64,000 nt of DNA from Euborellia annulipes (Eukaryota > Arthropoda > Insecta > Dermaptera > Anisolabididae): contig JAKCPI010012715.1 of NCBI GenBank assembly GCA_023213315.1, positions 43,004-107,003 of the forward strand, given 5' to 3'. The position numbers and the translations under genes are program-made. Below, piece after piece: positions 23,780-34,430 of the stretch. Below the pieces are notes generated by a model. The model was not told the origin of the DNA. It saw only the letters and a list, made by a program, of their open reading frames with translations, and did no database searches. Numbering within the stretch: the first letter of the stretch is position 1; the number at the start of each line of letters is the position of its first letter.

Positions 23780-24167
23780 GGACAGGCCGGCCCGTCGCAC
23801 GGTCTGACGACTGTTGAATAGAAGAAGAAAGAGAGAGACATACAAAGAACTGAAGGAATGCCTGCCCCAGCTCGGGCGGCTCGTGCTCGCGTACCCACAA
23901 GAAGTGGGCCCCTGAGCGTATTTTTGTTATTAATTATTTATTGAAAATATAAATACTTTATAACACTGTTTATTCTGCAGCCGTTATCAAGTACTGTACA
24001 CTTGCTACGACTCAAGTGAACTAATAGTCACGAGTGTTACGTGCCTTTTTATATACAACGATGTTAGCGCCATCTGCAGGCATTTTTATGAAGTTAGATA
24101 CAAATTTCCCGCCATTCTCACACATATTTTCCCATATATTTATAAATTTGATATCTTGAATTCTAAA

Positions 24168-25022
24168 GGCGGCGACACAGGTAGCATGCATGTGCAATCT
24201 TTTTGTACAGTAAGCGCCACAATTAAGTCCCCACCTGAGAGCTAGAGCCTAAAGTATATGGTATATATATATGAAATAATTTTAAATTTGAAAAGGTAAA
24301 ATAAAACCATCTGTTCTAGATTTTATTTTACCTTTTCGGTCATTAAAATTATTTCATATATATATATATATATATATACCATATAATATAAATACAATAT
24401 ACTTATGGCTCTAGCTCTTAATTAATTGTGGCGCTCACTGTACACTAGACGCCACAAGTGCCTGATCTCCTTGAAAGTGGGAACTTTGAGCTTAGGCAAC
24501 CAAAAAGCTTAGTTTTCTGAAGTGATTATCCTAAAAGTAGCTTTTACTCTTGAGTTGCATTAAAAAAAGATGATTTATTTATTTTAAAAATATTGGTTTG
24601 GTTGACTAAGCTCAAAGCTCCACTCTAGAGAAACTCAGGCACTTGTGGCGCCCACCAGCATGCACAAATTCCCTTCGACACACGCATGCTTGTGCAAGCA
24701 ACAGCTTATGTCGAAAATTAACCTAAAAATGTCAAGATTTATTCGAAGATAACAAGAAAGACTCACTTGCTTTAAAACAGAGACAAAATAAATATTAATA
24801 TTTATTAAATGAATTGATATAAATATGAAATGTCAACATGCCTATAAAATGGCGGAGAGTTTTGCTTGCGCAAATATGCTTGTGCATGATTAAAATTCAT
24901 TCGTTCATCAAGCGGCTTGTACAATTAAAATGCTTGCTCCTAGAGACGCAACAATTTGCTTGTACAAAAAGATTGCACATGCATGCTTGTCAAGTTGACA
25001 TTTACGTGTGTAGCCGCCTTAA
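24168..25022. mobile_element. Element with AAGGCGGC ends and internal palindromes
   Basis: Ends AAGGCGGCGACACA and TGTGTAGCCGCCTT are inverted. Inside are a palindrome around 24225-24440 (GAGCTAGAGCC ... GGCTCTAGCTC with a TA-rich centre) and a second one, 24440-24655, with GACGCCACAAGTGCCTGA ends. The same AGTGCCTGA motif occurs near 5285 and 8380. The ORFs here are not genes. Confidence 0.5.
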
Positions 25023-25480
25023 TATATCAACGGAATTACAAGACGATACAAAAAAATCTGGTGGGACAAGCACAGAACACAACTTTCTTAAGGCGTTATG
25101 TCAACTTTCAAGATTTCTTTGCCGAACTAAAAAAAAAAAAAAAAAATATGATAAAAATTTTCGAAATTCTCTTGATAAATGTCAATTATGAAAATTCATT
25201 GTGAAATTTTAGGCAATCATTCTTAAAAGCCCGTTTAGTAAAAAAAAAAAAATGAATAATTCATTAATGAGAATGAAATTTATTTATTTTTTTTTATTTC
25301 ACAATTTTATTTCTAAAATATATTTGAAAAATTAAGGAAAAAAAAAAATTAATTTTTCTTAAGTGAACTAAATAAAAATGATCGTTTGTTTTTTTTGTTT
25401 TAAATTTCCTATTTAAATAAATAAATAAATTTTTAAGCACAAATATCCGATTACGTCCAAACAAACCCAATACATATATA

Positions 25481-25568
25481 CAGGGTGGCCCAAAAGTTCA
25501 TAGACCATTTTAGAATGAAATAACTTTTTTCATTTTAAAATGGTCTAGAGATTTTTTGGGCCACCCTG
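25481..25568. mobile_element. 88-bp hairpin MITE, TA TSD
   Basis: CAGGGTGGCCCAAAA and TTTTTTGGGCCACCCTG are inverted ends, and the inner AGACCATTTTA/TAAAATGGTCT also pairs. Flanked by TA on both sides. This is the minimal Tc1/mariner-type MITE form. DNA 25090-25470 before it is AT-rich with no gene. Confidence 0.8.
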
Positions 25569-25603
25569 TATTTATTATGAACCCTACTACGCAAGTTTAA
25601 GCA

Positions 25604-26475
25604 ACATGTGGCGCCTGAGCGGCAGTCAACTAACTAACCAAAAAAATAAAAGAGGCCGGGGATGTAACATATGGCGCTCTAGCGGTAGTCAACGTAACTA
25701 AAAAAAAGAGGCCGGGGATGTAACATATGGCGCTCTAGCGGTAGTCAACTAAAGTCAACTAAAAAAAGAGGCCGGGGATGTAACATATGACGCCCTAGCG
25801 GTAGTCAACGGAACTAAAAAAAAGAGGCCGGGGATGTAACATATGGCGCCCTAGCGGTAGTCAACGTAACTAAAAAAAAGAGGCCGGGGATGTAACATAT
25901 GGCGCTCTAGCGGTAGTCAACTAAAGTCAACTAAAAAAAGAGGCCGGGGATGTAACATATGACGCCCTAGCGGTAGTCAACTAAAGTCAACTAAAAAAAG
26001 AGGCCGGGGATGTAACATATGGCGCCCTAGCGGTAGTCAACGTAACTAAAAAAAAGAGGCCGGGGATGTAACATATGGCGCTCTAGCGGTAGTCAACGTA
26101 ACTAAAAAAAAGAGGCCGGGGATGTAACATATGGCGCTCTAGCGGTAGTCAACTAAAGTCAACTAAAAAAAGAGGCCGGGGATGTAACATATGACGCCCT
26201 AGCGGTAGTCAACGGAACTAAAAAAAAGAGGCCGGGGATGTAACATATGGCGCTCTAGCGGTAGTCAACTAAAGTCAACTAAAAAAAGAGGCCGGGGATG
26301 TAACATATGACGCCCTAGCGGTAGTCAACTAAAGTCAACTAAAAAAAAGAGGCCGGGGATGTAACATATGGCGCCCTAGCGGTAGTCAACGTAACTAAAA
26401 AAAAGAGGCCGGGGATGTAACATATGGCGCTCTAGCGGTAGTCAACGTAACTAAAAAAAAAGAGGCCGGGGATGT
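25604..26475 (+). repeat. Minisatellite, 15 units of 56 or 60 bp
   Basis: GAGGCCGGGGATGTAACATA recurs at 25652, 25708, 25768, 25824, 25880, 25940, 26000, 26056, 26112, 26172, 26228, 26288, 26349, 26405 and 26462. Units are 56 bp (linker GTAACT) or 60 bp (linker CTAAAGTCAACT), with core variants GGCGCTCT, GACGCCCT and GGCGCCCT. The variant order of units 1-3 then 5-7 repeats in units 8-13, a higher-order duplication with one unit missing. A diverged half-unit precedes the array. It ends 295 bp before the IR start codon. Confidence 0.92.
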
Positions 26476-26711
26476 TCAAAAATTTTTTTTAGAGTTTTCT
26501 TTACAAAAAAATTTTCGAAATGTCAATTTCGATTTCATTAAAGGATATATTATGAAATAAATATTAAAAACGTTTAGTAAAAAGAAAATTAATAATTCAT
26601 TAATGAGAAAAAATTTATTTTTTTCTTTCACAATTTCTTAATCATAAATCGTTATCTTATTTATTATTTATAAATATATAATAAATAAAAAGGCTTTAAA
26701 TGTTCGAATCC

Positions 26712-26738
26712 CTTAGTTAGTCGTCCTTACTAACTAAG
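26712..26738 (+). promoter_or_regulatory. Perfect 10-bp hairpin upstream of the IR gene
   Basis: CTTAGTTAGT, a 7-nt loop and ACTAACTAAG, ending 31 bases before the ATG at 26770. It would lie in the 5' leader or proximal promoter. A TA-rich stretch (26665-26690) precedes it. Function is unknown. Confidence 0.35.
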
Positions 26739-26769
26739 TGTGCTTTGTTGAAGGAAGATTAAAAAAAAA

Positions 26770-28515
26770 ATGAATTCACTTTTCATAATAATTTGTGCAG
26801 TTTTAACATTTAGTGATGCAAATGAAATGATTTTGAAAACTCTACAAGCCACGCCTGATTATAATAATCTTATTAATTTGTGTTTAAAACACTTTGAACT
26901 TAAAAATCCACATACATATGTATTCTTTTTCCAAGAGTACAAACACCAAAATGCTTTGACACGGATGGTTAATAAGAAATTAAATTCTACTTTTGTTTTT
27001 ACACAAAATATTACCAAATTGATTAGAAAAGCGGAAAATCGTATGGTTTCGATAAATTTTTTAAATATCGGAGAATTGGATCGTCTAAGTCATATTCATT
27101 TCAACATTTACGATAATATTGTTATGTTTATCGACAAGAATAATGGAGATTGCACTTTTGATCTTGATGATTACTTCAAAAAATTCTCAAAAAGATTGGA
27201 TCGAATTACATTTTACAAAATCGTTTTTTTTGTCCAATACTCGTCGATGTGCGAGCGGGAAAGTGAAATTTGGACATACGAGCCGTGGGAAAATGGAACA
27301 AATCAAAGAATAACGAATTGGGATGAGGCGTATTTTAGAAAAAAACCCGATCTCAAATCTAATAATTTAGTAATTTTTGATTCATTGGACCATTTGTTAG
27401 AGAAATCGAAATTGAGTGGAAAAATTAAAGCCATCGCTGAATATTTGATGGAGAAATGGAATATGAGGATGTTGTTTAAAGAAGATTCCCTAGATGGGAT
27501 AGTTCTGTTTATTTTTAAAGAACCTTTGAGCATCGGTATCTTCGATGGCTACTACTACTCAATGTCCCTCTGCTTAATTGTGAAAAAAGGAGACTTTTAC
27601 CCTAAATGGCAGGTGTTATCGCGCAGTTTTGAACCATCCGTTTGGCTGTTCTTCTTCTTAAGCTGGATCTGCTCGTCTTTGATTTGGGCCCTCATCAATC
27701 ACGTCCAAGGAAACAAGATGCACTTCTCTGATATCATCTACAGTTTTATAAAAATGATGAGTCTCTTCATCACAGTTCCTGTCAATTGGTTGCCATCATT
27801 CCGAAGAAATTCCTCAAGGATCCTCACTTTAGTTATTATGATCGTTTCAATTGTATTAATATCAGGATTACAATCCAGTTTTTATTCACTTCTCCAAACT
27901 CCAGGAAGATATCCACCTCTCAGCTCTATTTCACAAGCAGAACAATTCAATTTGTCTATTGAATGTCAATTTCCATATTCATGTCATTTTCTTCTACCAG
28001 GCGATTTCAAAGATAATGATTTCAAATATTTATATAAACAATGGAAACTTCCAAAATTTAGAAAACTAAAAAACGGACAAACGCAGCTTGTTTATCCGAA
28101 TATTTCTCTGACAGATGTTTACCGACGTCCAAATTTAGGTTTAATAGATTCATGTGAGAATGTTGAAAAATATATGCAGTTAATTGATGAATTTGCAGAA
28201 AATTTGTTTATTGTCCCTCAAAAATTAGGATCATTTCCACTTAATTATAGAGGTGGCCATAATGGATTTCCCTTTCAAAAGGAATTGAAAAAGATTTTTT
28301 CCTCTTTGATCGAAAGTGGAATTGCTGATTGGTTAGAAGAATTGAAATTTTGGAAAGAAATGATCAAAATTCTCCGACAGAAAAATTATGAAGAAATTCC
28401 TGATACTTTAAAAATATTCAATTTAGAAGATCTTCAAATAGCTTTTATAATATTAATTTTTGGATTGTCTCTAGCTATGATTGTATTCATTGGAGAAATT
28501 ATTAGTGCAAAATAA
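26770..28515 (+). CDS. Divergent ionotropic receptor (IR), intronless
   Basis: A 581-residue open frame. Residues 1-17 form a signal peptide; about 90-250 is the extracellular part. TM1 is near 289-309 (FEPSVWLFFFLSW), with a pore segment near 320-340. TM2 is near 350-366. A second ligand-binding lobe spans about 385-545, including ESGIADWLEE, and TM3 is near 555-577 (NLEDLQIAFIILIFGLSL). This order is that of insect chemosensory IRs, ligand-gated cation channels related to ionotropic glutamate receptors. It lies antisense within intron 3 of esterase A. The first in-frame ATG follows an A-rich context. The frame is intact and AATAAA lies at 28584. The exact IR subfamily is unknown. Confidence 0.92.
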   Translation: MNSLFIIICAVLTFSDANEMILKTLQATPDYNNLINLCLKHFELKNPHTYVFFFQEYKHQNALTRMVNKKLNSTFVFTQNITKLIRKAENRMVSINFLNIGELDRLSHIHFNIYDNIVMFIDKNNGDCTFDLDDYFKKFSKRLDRITFYKIVFFVQYSSMCERESEIWTYEPWENGTNQRITNWDEAYFRKKPDLKSNNLVIFDSLDHLLEKSKLSGKIKAIAEYLMEKWNMRMLFKEDSLDGIVLFIFKEPLSIGIFDGYYYSMSLCLIVKKGDFYPKWQVLSRSFEPSVWLFFFLSWICSSLIWALINHVQGNKMHFSDIIYSFIKMMSLFITVPVNWLPSFRRNSSRILTLVIMIVSIVLISGLQSSFYSLLQTPGRYPPLSSISQAEQFNLSIECQFPYSCHFLLPGDFKDNDFKYLYKQWKLPKFRKLKNGQTQLVYPNISLTDVYRRPNLGLIDSCENVEKYMQLIDEFAENLFIVPQKLGSFPLNYRGGHNGFPFQKELKKIFSSLIESGIADWLEELKFWKEMIKILRQKNYEEIPDTLKIFNLEDLQIAFIILIFGLSLAMIVFIGEIISAK

Positions 28516-28593
28516 GCTCGAGTATTTAATCAACTTTTTCCCACATAACATTAGATATTCACTCTTGATGATTGTAATTTATTAATAAAAAAA

Positions 28594-28875
28594 AATCTGG
28601 TGTGAGTGGTCACACAACTTTCTCTTACCTTCGGTAATCGAAAGTTGTGTTCTGTGCTTGTCATACCAGATTTTGTTGTGTCGACATATATTTAGTTCCC
28701 GACAGTATGGTACATTCGAATTTCAAGATGTAAAATTTATAAGTATGGGAAAATATTTATATTTCGTTACCATAGCAACCATTTCCCATATCTCTTCTAT
28801 GTAATACAAGAATAAAGTGGTCTTGAGAAGATTTCAATGGCAAAATGAGAATATACATTTCAAAGAGCATCTAAA
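28594..28875 (+). repeat. CTGGTGTGA hairpin joined to a partial repeat B
   Basis: Palindrome 28594-28668 (CTGGTGTGAGTGG ... TACCAGATTTT) is followed by the repeat B 3' landmarks. It begins about five bases after the IR polyadenylation signal, so the IR 3' UTR must be short. Confidence 0.6.
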
Positions 28876-29234
28876 TAACGAGTGTTTAAAAGTTGTACCA
28901 TCTTATCATCATATTACAGCTTATTATGTAAAAGCTAGGCTGAATGAAACTGATTTAATGAGTTGTTATCGGATGTAGAGCCGGAGTATCTACTCAAGTC
29001 TTTTTAATTTTAAAAGGTCAATCAATGACCATGATCTAAGGGGTCATGGCATGAACCTTTATCCAAAGAACTTCCCAATACGCATTTTGGAACACCTTGT
29101 CTATTATCTTAAGAGTATCTACCTCTGTAAATGTATTTAAATTAAGATTAGCATTACAAAAACAAACTTTGTAAATCAAAAATGTTTGAATGTAATTATA
29201 CGTAAAAAAAAAATTAAAAAAAAGTTTCACTCAC

Positions 29235-29385
29235 CATAAAGTCCTAAACGATAGTTGAGTGTTACAAGAATTACATTTTGTTTGAGAAAATATTGTGGTC
29301 CATAGCTATCTTCATTCCCACTTCCTTCTCTAAAAGCTCCGCCATGGATGTATACCATCACTTGAAAAAGTTCTTTATTCCCGAT
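29235..29385 (-). CDS. Esterase A exon 3 (oxyanion hole)
   Basis: 151 bp, entering in phase 0 and leaving in phase 1. It encodes [18 protein letters not shown], then [16 protein letters not shown] and [19 protein letters not shown] (His137-Phe141 of the assembled product) is the oxyanion-hole motif, and NYRLGxxG is a carboxylesterase signature. Acceptor ATTTTAG, donor ATG|GTGAGT. Paralogue exon 60589-60736 carries HGGGY at this place. Confidence 0.93.
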
Positions 29386-29559
29386 CTAAAATAAAAAAAA
29401 TATACATATATATATATATACAAATAATATAGAATAGAATATAATCCTTCGTCATTGGAAGTATGTCAATTAAAATGTATTGTAATAATACAATGAAAAC
29501 TACTTTATAGGGAGATTTGGACAATAGGTGGGCTTTAATTCTTTTTTACAAGCCGGTCC

Positions 29560-31060
29560 ATCGCCAATCCATAATCTAGGTCAGTGGTTTCCAAGCTTTT
29601 TTTTTTGCAATGGGTGTATAAGGTCAGAAGACCTAAAATAAAAACAAAAGGAGAAGCATAAAATAAGAACTCAACTGCGGGAACTGTGAAGATGCTTGTT
29701 GAGATTAGACTTGAAAGTCTAGTTAGTGTTGTGCCGTGACTTGCGACACAACTTGTAGCGCGAAGATGTTGTTTGCGCTGGTAGATTACACTGCCACCAC
29801 CGATCAATTAAAGGCTGATCAGAGACCTTGTTGAGTTCCTTGATGAAATTAGGGTGTCACAATAAATGAAAATTTGGCCGTTGAGTATATGTGTATCTTT
29901 ATTAGAAAGATAGAATAATAGTTGATTACAAGTTTCACAATGATTATAAAAATACTTGGACAAAGAGTCGAGGATTGTTCACTGAGACTTAAGTTAAGTC
30001 TGTTATGAATTTGGGCCTACTCGCCGTGATGTTACGTGTTTGAACAGTGAGTAAGGACTAGCTGATTGCCCTTGGGCGATCGGGGTTTATATAGGATCCA
30101 GATGTCATCACCTTTCGTCAACTCCGCCTCATCCTGAACACGTGCACTGGAGTCAGCAGTCCTTGACTGATTCTAGCTAAATTGCTGTCTTGCATCTCGG
30201 GAATTGTTTATCCCTCTGGACCTTATCTTGACTCCGTCATCTTAATCTGTCAATGATATCAAAGATTTATCGCTTCCTGGACCCCTATTCTAAGAAAGGT
30301 CTTTATCGGCTATTCATATTTATTCCTTTTCGGCTTAATTAATGATTTGACCGGCAGCTGTGTTTATATTAGAAAAGAAATTTCAGACTTGCTGATTCTG
30401 CAGCTATTTGTTTATAAGCTCTCATTCATCTCTATTTGGCATTGAATCTTATGCATATTAGTAATGACTCATTTCCTGTGATGGATCCTTCTCTCTCTCT
30501 TAATTAATTTAATATATAGAAATTTTAAAATATTCTCGTTCAGAGCGTAACATTAGGTTCTGGGCAAGATAGCCTGTTCCATAGCTTGTTACAATCGCCG
30601 GGACGGAGAATATCTTCTTTTGATATATTCCTGTACAGGTCTCTAGAGCTGGGACCGTAAAGCACCTCTAGTTTCTACTGGTTTCTCGGAGTTTAATGCT
30701 AGCGATTCACCTAATAATCCTCTTCTGGAAAATGTTCCGGGATGCTCCCACAGATAAATACCATATCTGATCCTCGATTCCACCTCAGAGAAATAAAACA
30801 GCCTTAACTGATGAAGATCTAGAATGTTTATCTGATGTCTTATTTGATAACAGATAGTGTGGAGTTTCTTCATCAGTTTGTCGCGATGATGTTCCCATGA
30901 AAGGTCAATCATTCCAAGGAAACATATACTGTCAACATTTTCCACCTTGTCCTCAAACATTCGATGACCGTTTAACTTGTTGTATAGAATCTTAAATAGA
31001 AATGCAGTCCCAGCACTGAGGGAGTAGATAGAAAAAAAATAGAACAAGAAGAGACTATAT
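29560..31060 (-). mobile_element. LINE 3' fragment interrupted by a solo LTR
   Basis: On the minus strand, FLGMIDLSWEHHRDKLMKKL, then ICYQIRHQIN and RIRYGIYLWE (31000-30720) match the thumb region after the LINE reverse transcriptase. A continuation, LYRNISKEDILRPGDCNKLW, lies in a shifted frame near 30620. On the far side of the LTR the frame resumes as FIKELNKVSDQPLIDRWWQC (29845-29790). The element is 5'-truncated and broken; clade not assigned. Confidence 0.75.
29854..30552 (-). mobile_element. Solo LTR (699 bp), 5-bp TSD
   Basis: On the minus strand it runs from TGTTACGCTC to TTGTGACAC, with TTAGG on both sides (29849-29853 and 30553-30557). A TATATAAA box (near 30095) and AATAAA near the 3' end (about 29905) are placed as in an LTR promoter and poly(A) unit. 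There is no internal region or second LTR. It interrupts the LINE reading frame. Confidence 0.75.
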
Positions 31061-31064
31061 GAAG

Positions 31065-31440
31065 GGTGTTTCACAAAGGACTTTACAACTTTATAAATTT
31101 ATTCAAAGAAGCTACAGAGCTGGTTTTAGTGTTGTTTAAAAGGAAACCTCAAGTTTTTTTTTTTACCCCAAACTAAAGATGTTTGTTCCGTTGGTCATCT
31201 TGCACACATCCCAATCGGTAGTCAATTTCTTCCAAACTCTTTGTTTGAGGTAAAGAAAAAACTTGATGTGTTTCCCTTTAAACAACACTAAAACCAGTTC
31301 TGTAGCTTCTTTGAATAAATTTATATGACTTTGATTCTTCAATACAGCTCCAGTGAAGGCAGCCATCTTTAACGTTAGTACTCGTGACAGCGATTCAGCA
31401 CTAGCGAACTACTCAAGTCAAAACTTGGTGTGTTACAAAT
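31065..31440. repeat. Fold-back repeat fragment
   Basis: TTTATTCAAAGAAGCTACAG at 31094-31120 is inverted at 31298-31320 (GTAGCTTCTTTGAATAAA), and the AACACTAAAACCAG block also pairs. The ORF inside is part of the palindrome. DNA 31441-31925 after it has a C-run and a fold-back half-copy at 31775-31922. Confidence 0.5.
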
Positions 31441-31925
31441 TGACACTAAAATCACCTCTCTGTAGATTCTCTGATCTGGATAGGTTTTGATAGGAAAATA
31501 GATATTTGAAGGATTTAAAAAAGAGCAAGCTCCGCCCCCCCCCCCCTCTATCACCTTTGGCTAGAAGCCGGAGGTCGGTCATTGCGGCTAGTTATATATG
31601 AAAATGGAATTAGGGAGAACAAAACGAAAAAGATTAAAAAATAAGAGATTCCTGACATGGGTAATTCAAGCTAGAATTATTGATCATTGCTTTAACAGTG
31701 ATAGAAATCTCATCCCTTTTACTTCCACTTGCTAGAAATAATTGCATTTGTACCTATAATCCTGGAGTCTGTTCGTTTCGCTTGCCATTGTAATATAATT
31801 TATACATTCTGTTCGTTTAATTTTTTGCATGCTCTGTTCGTTTGAAACTTGGATCGGTAGATTTTCCTACATAATTTGACCCAATGGAATAGCTGGTGTG
31901 AATTGTGCAGGGCGATCACATTTTT

Positions 31926-32236
31926 GTCTTGGATTATTTCGTATATTAAAGGGGTTGAAGAATATAGGTGGGCTTAGTCTATTTATATCAAGCAGAAATT
32001 CTGCTTTGGACACAGAGCGGTCATCAGCTTAGAGAAGGCACCTCACCACTATGTTTAACGCCTCTAAGGCATTTGATATAAATAGACTAAGTCCACCTAC
32101 TATATCCTCGCGGCACTGAAGATGATGTGTGTCCTATATATCTGCCAAATAAAAGGACGTCAGGTGGAGCGATAAATTTGCTGGTTGCTATTCTCCAACC
32201 CCTTTAATATACGAAATAATCCAAGACAAAAATGAT
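31926..32236. mobile_element. Palindromic element with TTTTTGTCTTGGATTATTTC ends
   Basis: Outer arms of ~45 bp are inverted (31926-31970 and 32192-32236), and an inner pair CTTAGTCTATTTATATCA (31973-31992) / TGATATAAATAGACTAAG (32076-32093) also pairs. It contains CTGAAGATGATG and TCATCAGC words but no GAAAC box. Possibly a relative of the Penelope-type dimers. Confidence 0.5.
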
Positions 32237-32627
32237 AACTGAAAGTTAGGTTAGGTTATTAAGAACTCATTTTGCAAGTTCATCCCACGAGTTACACATT
32301 TTTTGTTTTTTTCGTTCCCAATTAATTCCAATTTCACGATGGATTTTTATTTTTTTTATAAAATGTTCATTAGAGTGAGGAAAAAGGACAATAACAAAAA
32401 AACATGGAAACCAATTGAAATTTGTTCCTGATTACAATTTAATAAATAGTATCGATAAAACGGATAAAAACCAACCCAAAAAAGGGGGAGGTTGAATGGA
32501 AATTTATTATTCTTTATTCGCCAAATAATATCGTTCATTCAATTTATTTCGATTAATATGTTTCCCATTTTAAAATGTTTTATCAAATCAAATAAAAGAT
32601 GAAGATGATCAACGGAATTATAATAAA

Positions 32628-32980
32628 GGTGCGATCACACCGAGACCTGACTTGAGTTAAGTTGAGTACGGAGGCGAACCCAACCTAGGGATTCCTCTGG
32701 AAGTGCACACACTGCAGCCCTTACGTAGTTAAACGTTCCTGAGTCAGGTGGTGATCCAATTTTGTCGGATTAGAAACTGACTGGCTGTCTAAGAAGACCA
32801 ACATGGCCGACTTTTTCCATCAGCATCATTCAAATGGAAAATAATGTTTACAACGACGACATATCCATATACCAAAAAACAGATGGAAACTTACGTCCCT
32901 ACACTCAAGTTTCGGTGTGTGTCCCCCCTTCTTCCCCAATTAGGACTCGGCTAAAACCCCTGTCAGTCACACCTTAAAAA
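32628..32980. mobile_element. MITE-like repeat with AAGGTGYGA ends
   Basis: Left AAGGTGCGATCACACC and right (reverse complement) AAGGTGTGACTGACAG. The interior shares ACCAACATGGCCGAC and ATATACCAAA with 10640-11010. No gene is seen in 32981-33350. Confidence 0.4.
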
Positions 32981-33355
32981 CCACCGTGTTATTCTAAAGA
33001 TTATGTTCGAGAATAAAGAGTGTAAATGTTGCAGTAATCAAGGATTTATAAGTCTCCTCCTAGGCGGGCAAGCTTGCTCACAATTTCCTGTGGCATTGCA
33101 AGTGTTAAAATGCTAAAGAAGGATCCTGAGTTCAGCAGTGTAGTGGGAACAACAGAAGGGTCTATTTTTGACCGTCTGGAGGTTGACATAAATCATAAAG
33201 CTGTCAAAAGATTTGAGCTTTCATATTAAAAAAATTTGATTATAATTAATTCCAAAAGATTCAAATTATTACTACGTTACTCGCAGTTCCAAATACTATA
33301 TGTGTACGTTATCTGAAAAAGATGCATTAAAAATTGTGGATTTCTATAGAACATA

Positions 33356-34342
33356 CAGGGATGGGCGTTAATCAGTTACATGTATTTGAAATACAAGATA
33401 CCAAATACAATATTAATTGGTATCTTGTAACTCGTTACAGCATAGGCAAAGTAATTGCTATCTTGTATTTCGTTACATTTTTTAGTAATTGGTATCTGAA
33501 ATTCGAGATACCAAATACTTTTTTTTTAATTTGCCGCCGTATAAGAATCTTGCAGAGGGAGCTGAAATCGTTTTAATTTATTTATTAGCCGGGTTTATTC
33601 ATTCTCCATCAAGTTCCAGATTATCCGACAAAACTTTTGAAAACTTGGTTTTTTGAAACCTTTTCATATTTTTATAAATAAATTTTTTTTAGTGTCATGA
33701 ATAATTTTATTGTTTTCGATTTTCCAAAGGTATTCTCCAATATAAGTTTAGCTGCCACTTTCCTAAACTAAATTTATTTAGGGTTCCAGATAGAGCCCTG
33801 CACGGGCCGATTTTTTTGGCCCGGACCGGTCCGTGTCCGTATTTTTTTTTGACTTCCCTCCCGTACCCGGCCCGTAATTTTTTACCATTCTTCAGGCCCG
33901 CCCGGAATTTTTTCAAACCCGCCCATTCCCGCCCGAGATTTAGTGAATGAATGAACGAATGTCTAGTAATTTTTAAATAAAATTTCATTTGCATGCCCGT
34001 CCGCCCGAACCCGTTTATTTAGACTTGCTACCCTCCCGTATCCGCCCGTAATTTTTTCATGGCCTCCAAAGCCCGCGGGCCGGGCGGGTAACGGGCCTAC
34101 GGGCCAACCCGTACCCGTGCAGGGCTCTAGTTCTAAATTTACCCCTCCAAAAAGTATTTTAAAATCAAGGAAAAATTTGTTTGTAATTGGTATTTTCAAT
34201 GTATTTGAAATACCTAATTGGTATCTTGTATCTCGTTACACAAACCCGTGAATAATTGGTATCTTGTATTTCGTTACAAAAATCTGAAGTAATTGGTATT
34301 TTGTATCTCGTTACTCAAAATCGAGTAACTTGCCCATCCCTG
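33356..34342. mobile_element. hAT-type element, 8-bp TSD, iterated TTGGTATCTTGTA
   Basis: Ends CAGGGATGGGC and GCCCATCCCTG, flanked by AGAACATA (33348-33355 and 34343-34350). Words like TTGGTATCTTGTA(T)CTCGTTAC recur near both ends. A second hAT-like element is nested at 33791-34129. There is no intact transposase. Confidence 0.88.
33791..34129. mobile_element. Nested hAT-like MITE rich in CCCGTACCCG
   Basis: Ends TAGAGCCCTGCACGGG and its inverse. Flanks GTTCCAGA and GTTCTAAA differ at two bases, so the duplication is aged or doubtful. The interior repeats GCCCGTA/CCCGCCC words; the frames through it are artefacts of this composition. Confidence 0.7.
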
Positions 34343-34430
34343 AGAACATATATCCATTTTTACCAGTTCAGGAACCAAAGGGACCTAAAGGGAATATAAG
34401 TTAGGGTCTATTAGTATGAGGAGGTGTCAA

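Noticed and set aside
25604..26475. CRISPR array
   Set aside because: Units are contiguous tandem copies with near-constant linkers, not identical repeats with unique spacers, and the DNA is eukaryotic.
31926..32236. Possible further hammerhead pair
   Set aside because: CTGAAGATG and CTGATGACC are present but the GAAAC box and the GUC spacing are missing on both strands.
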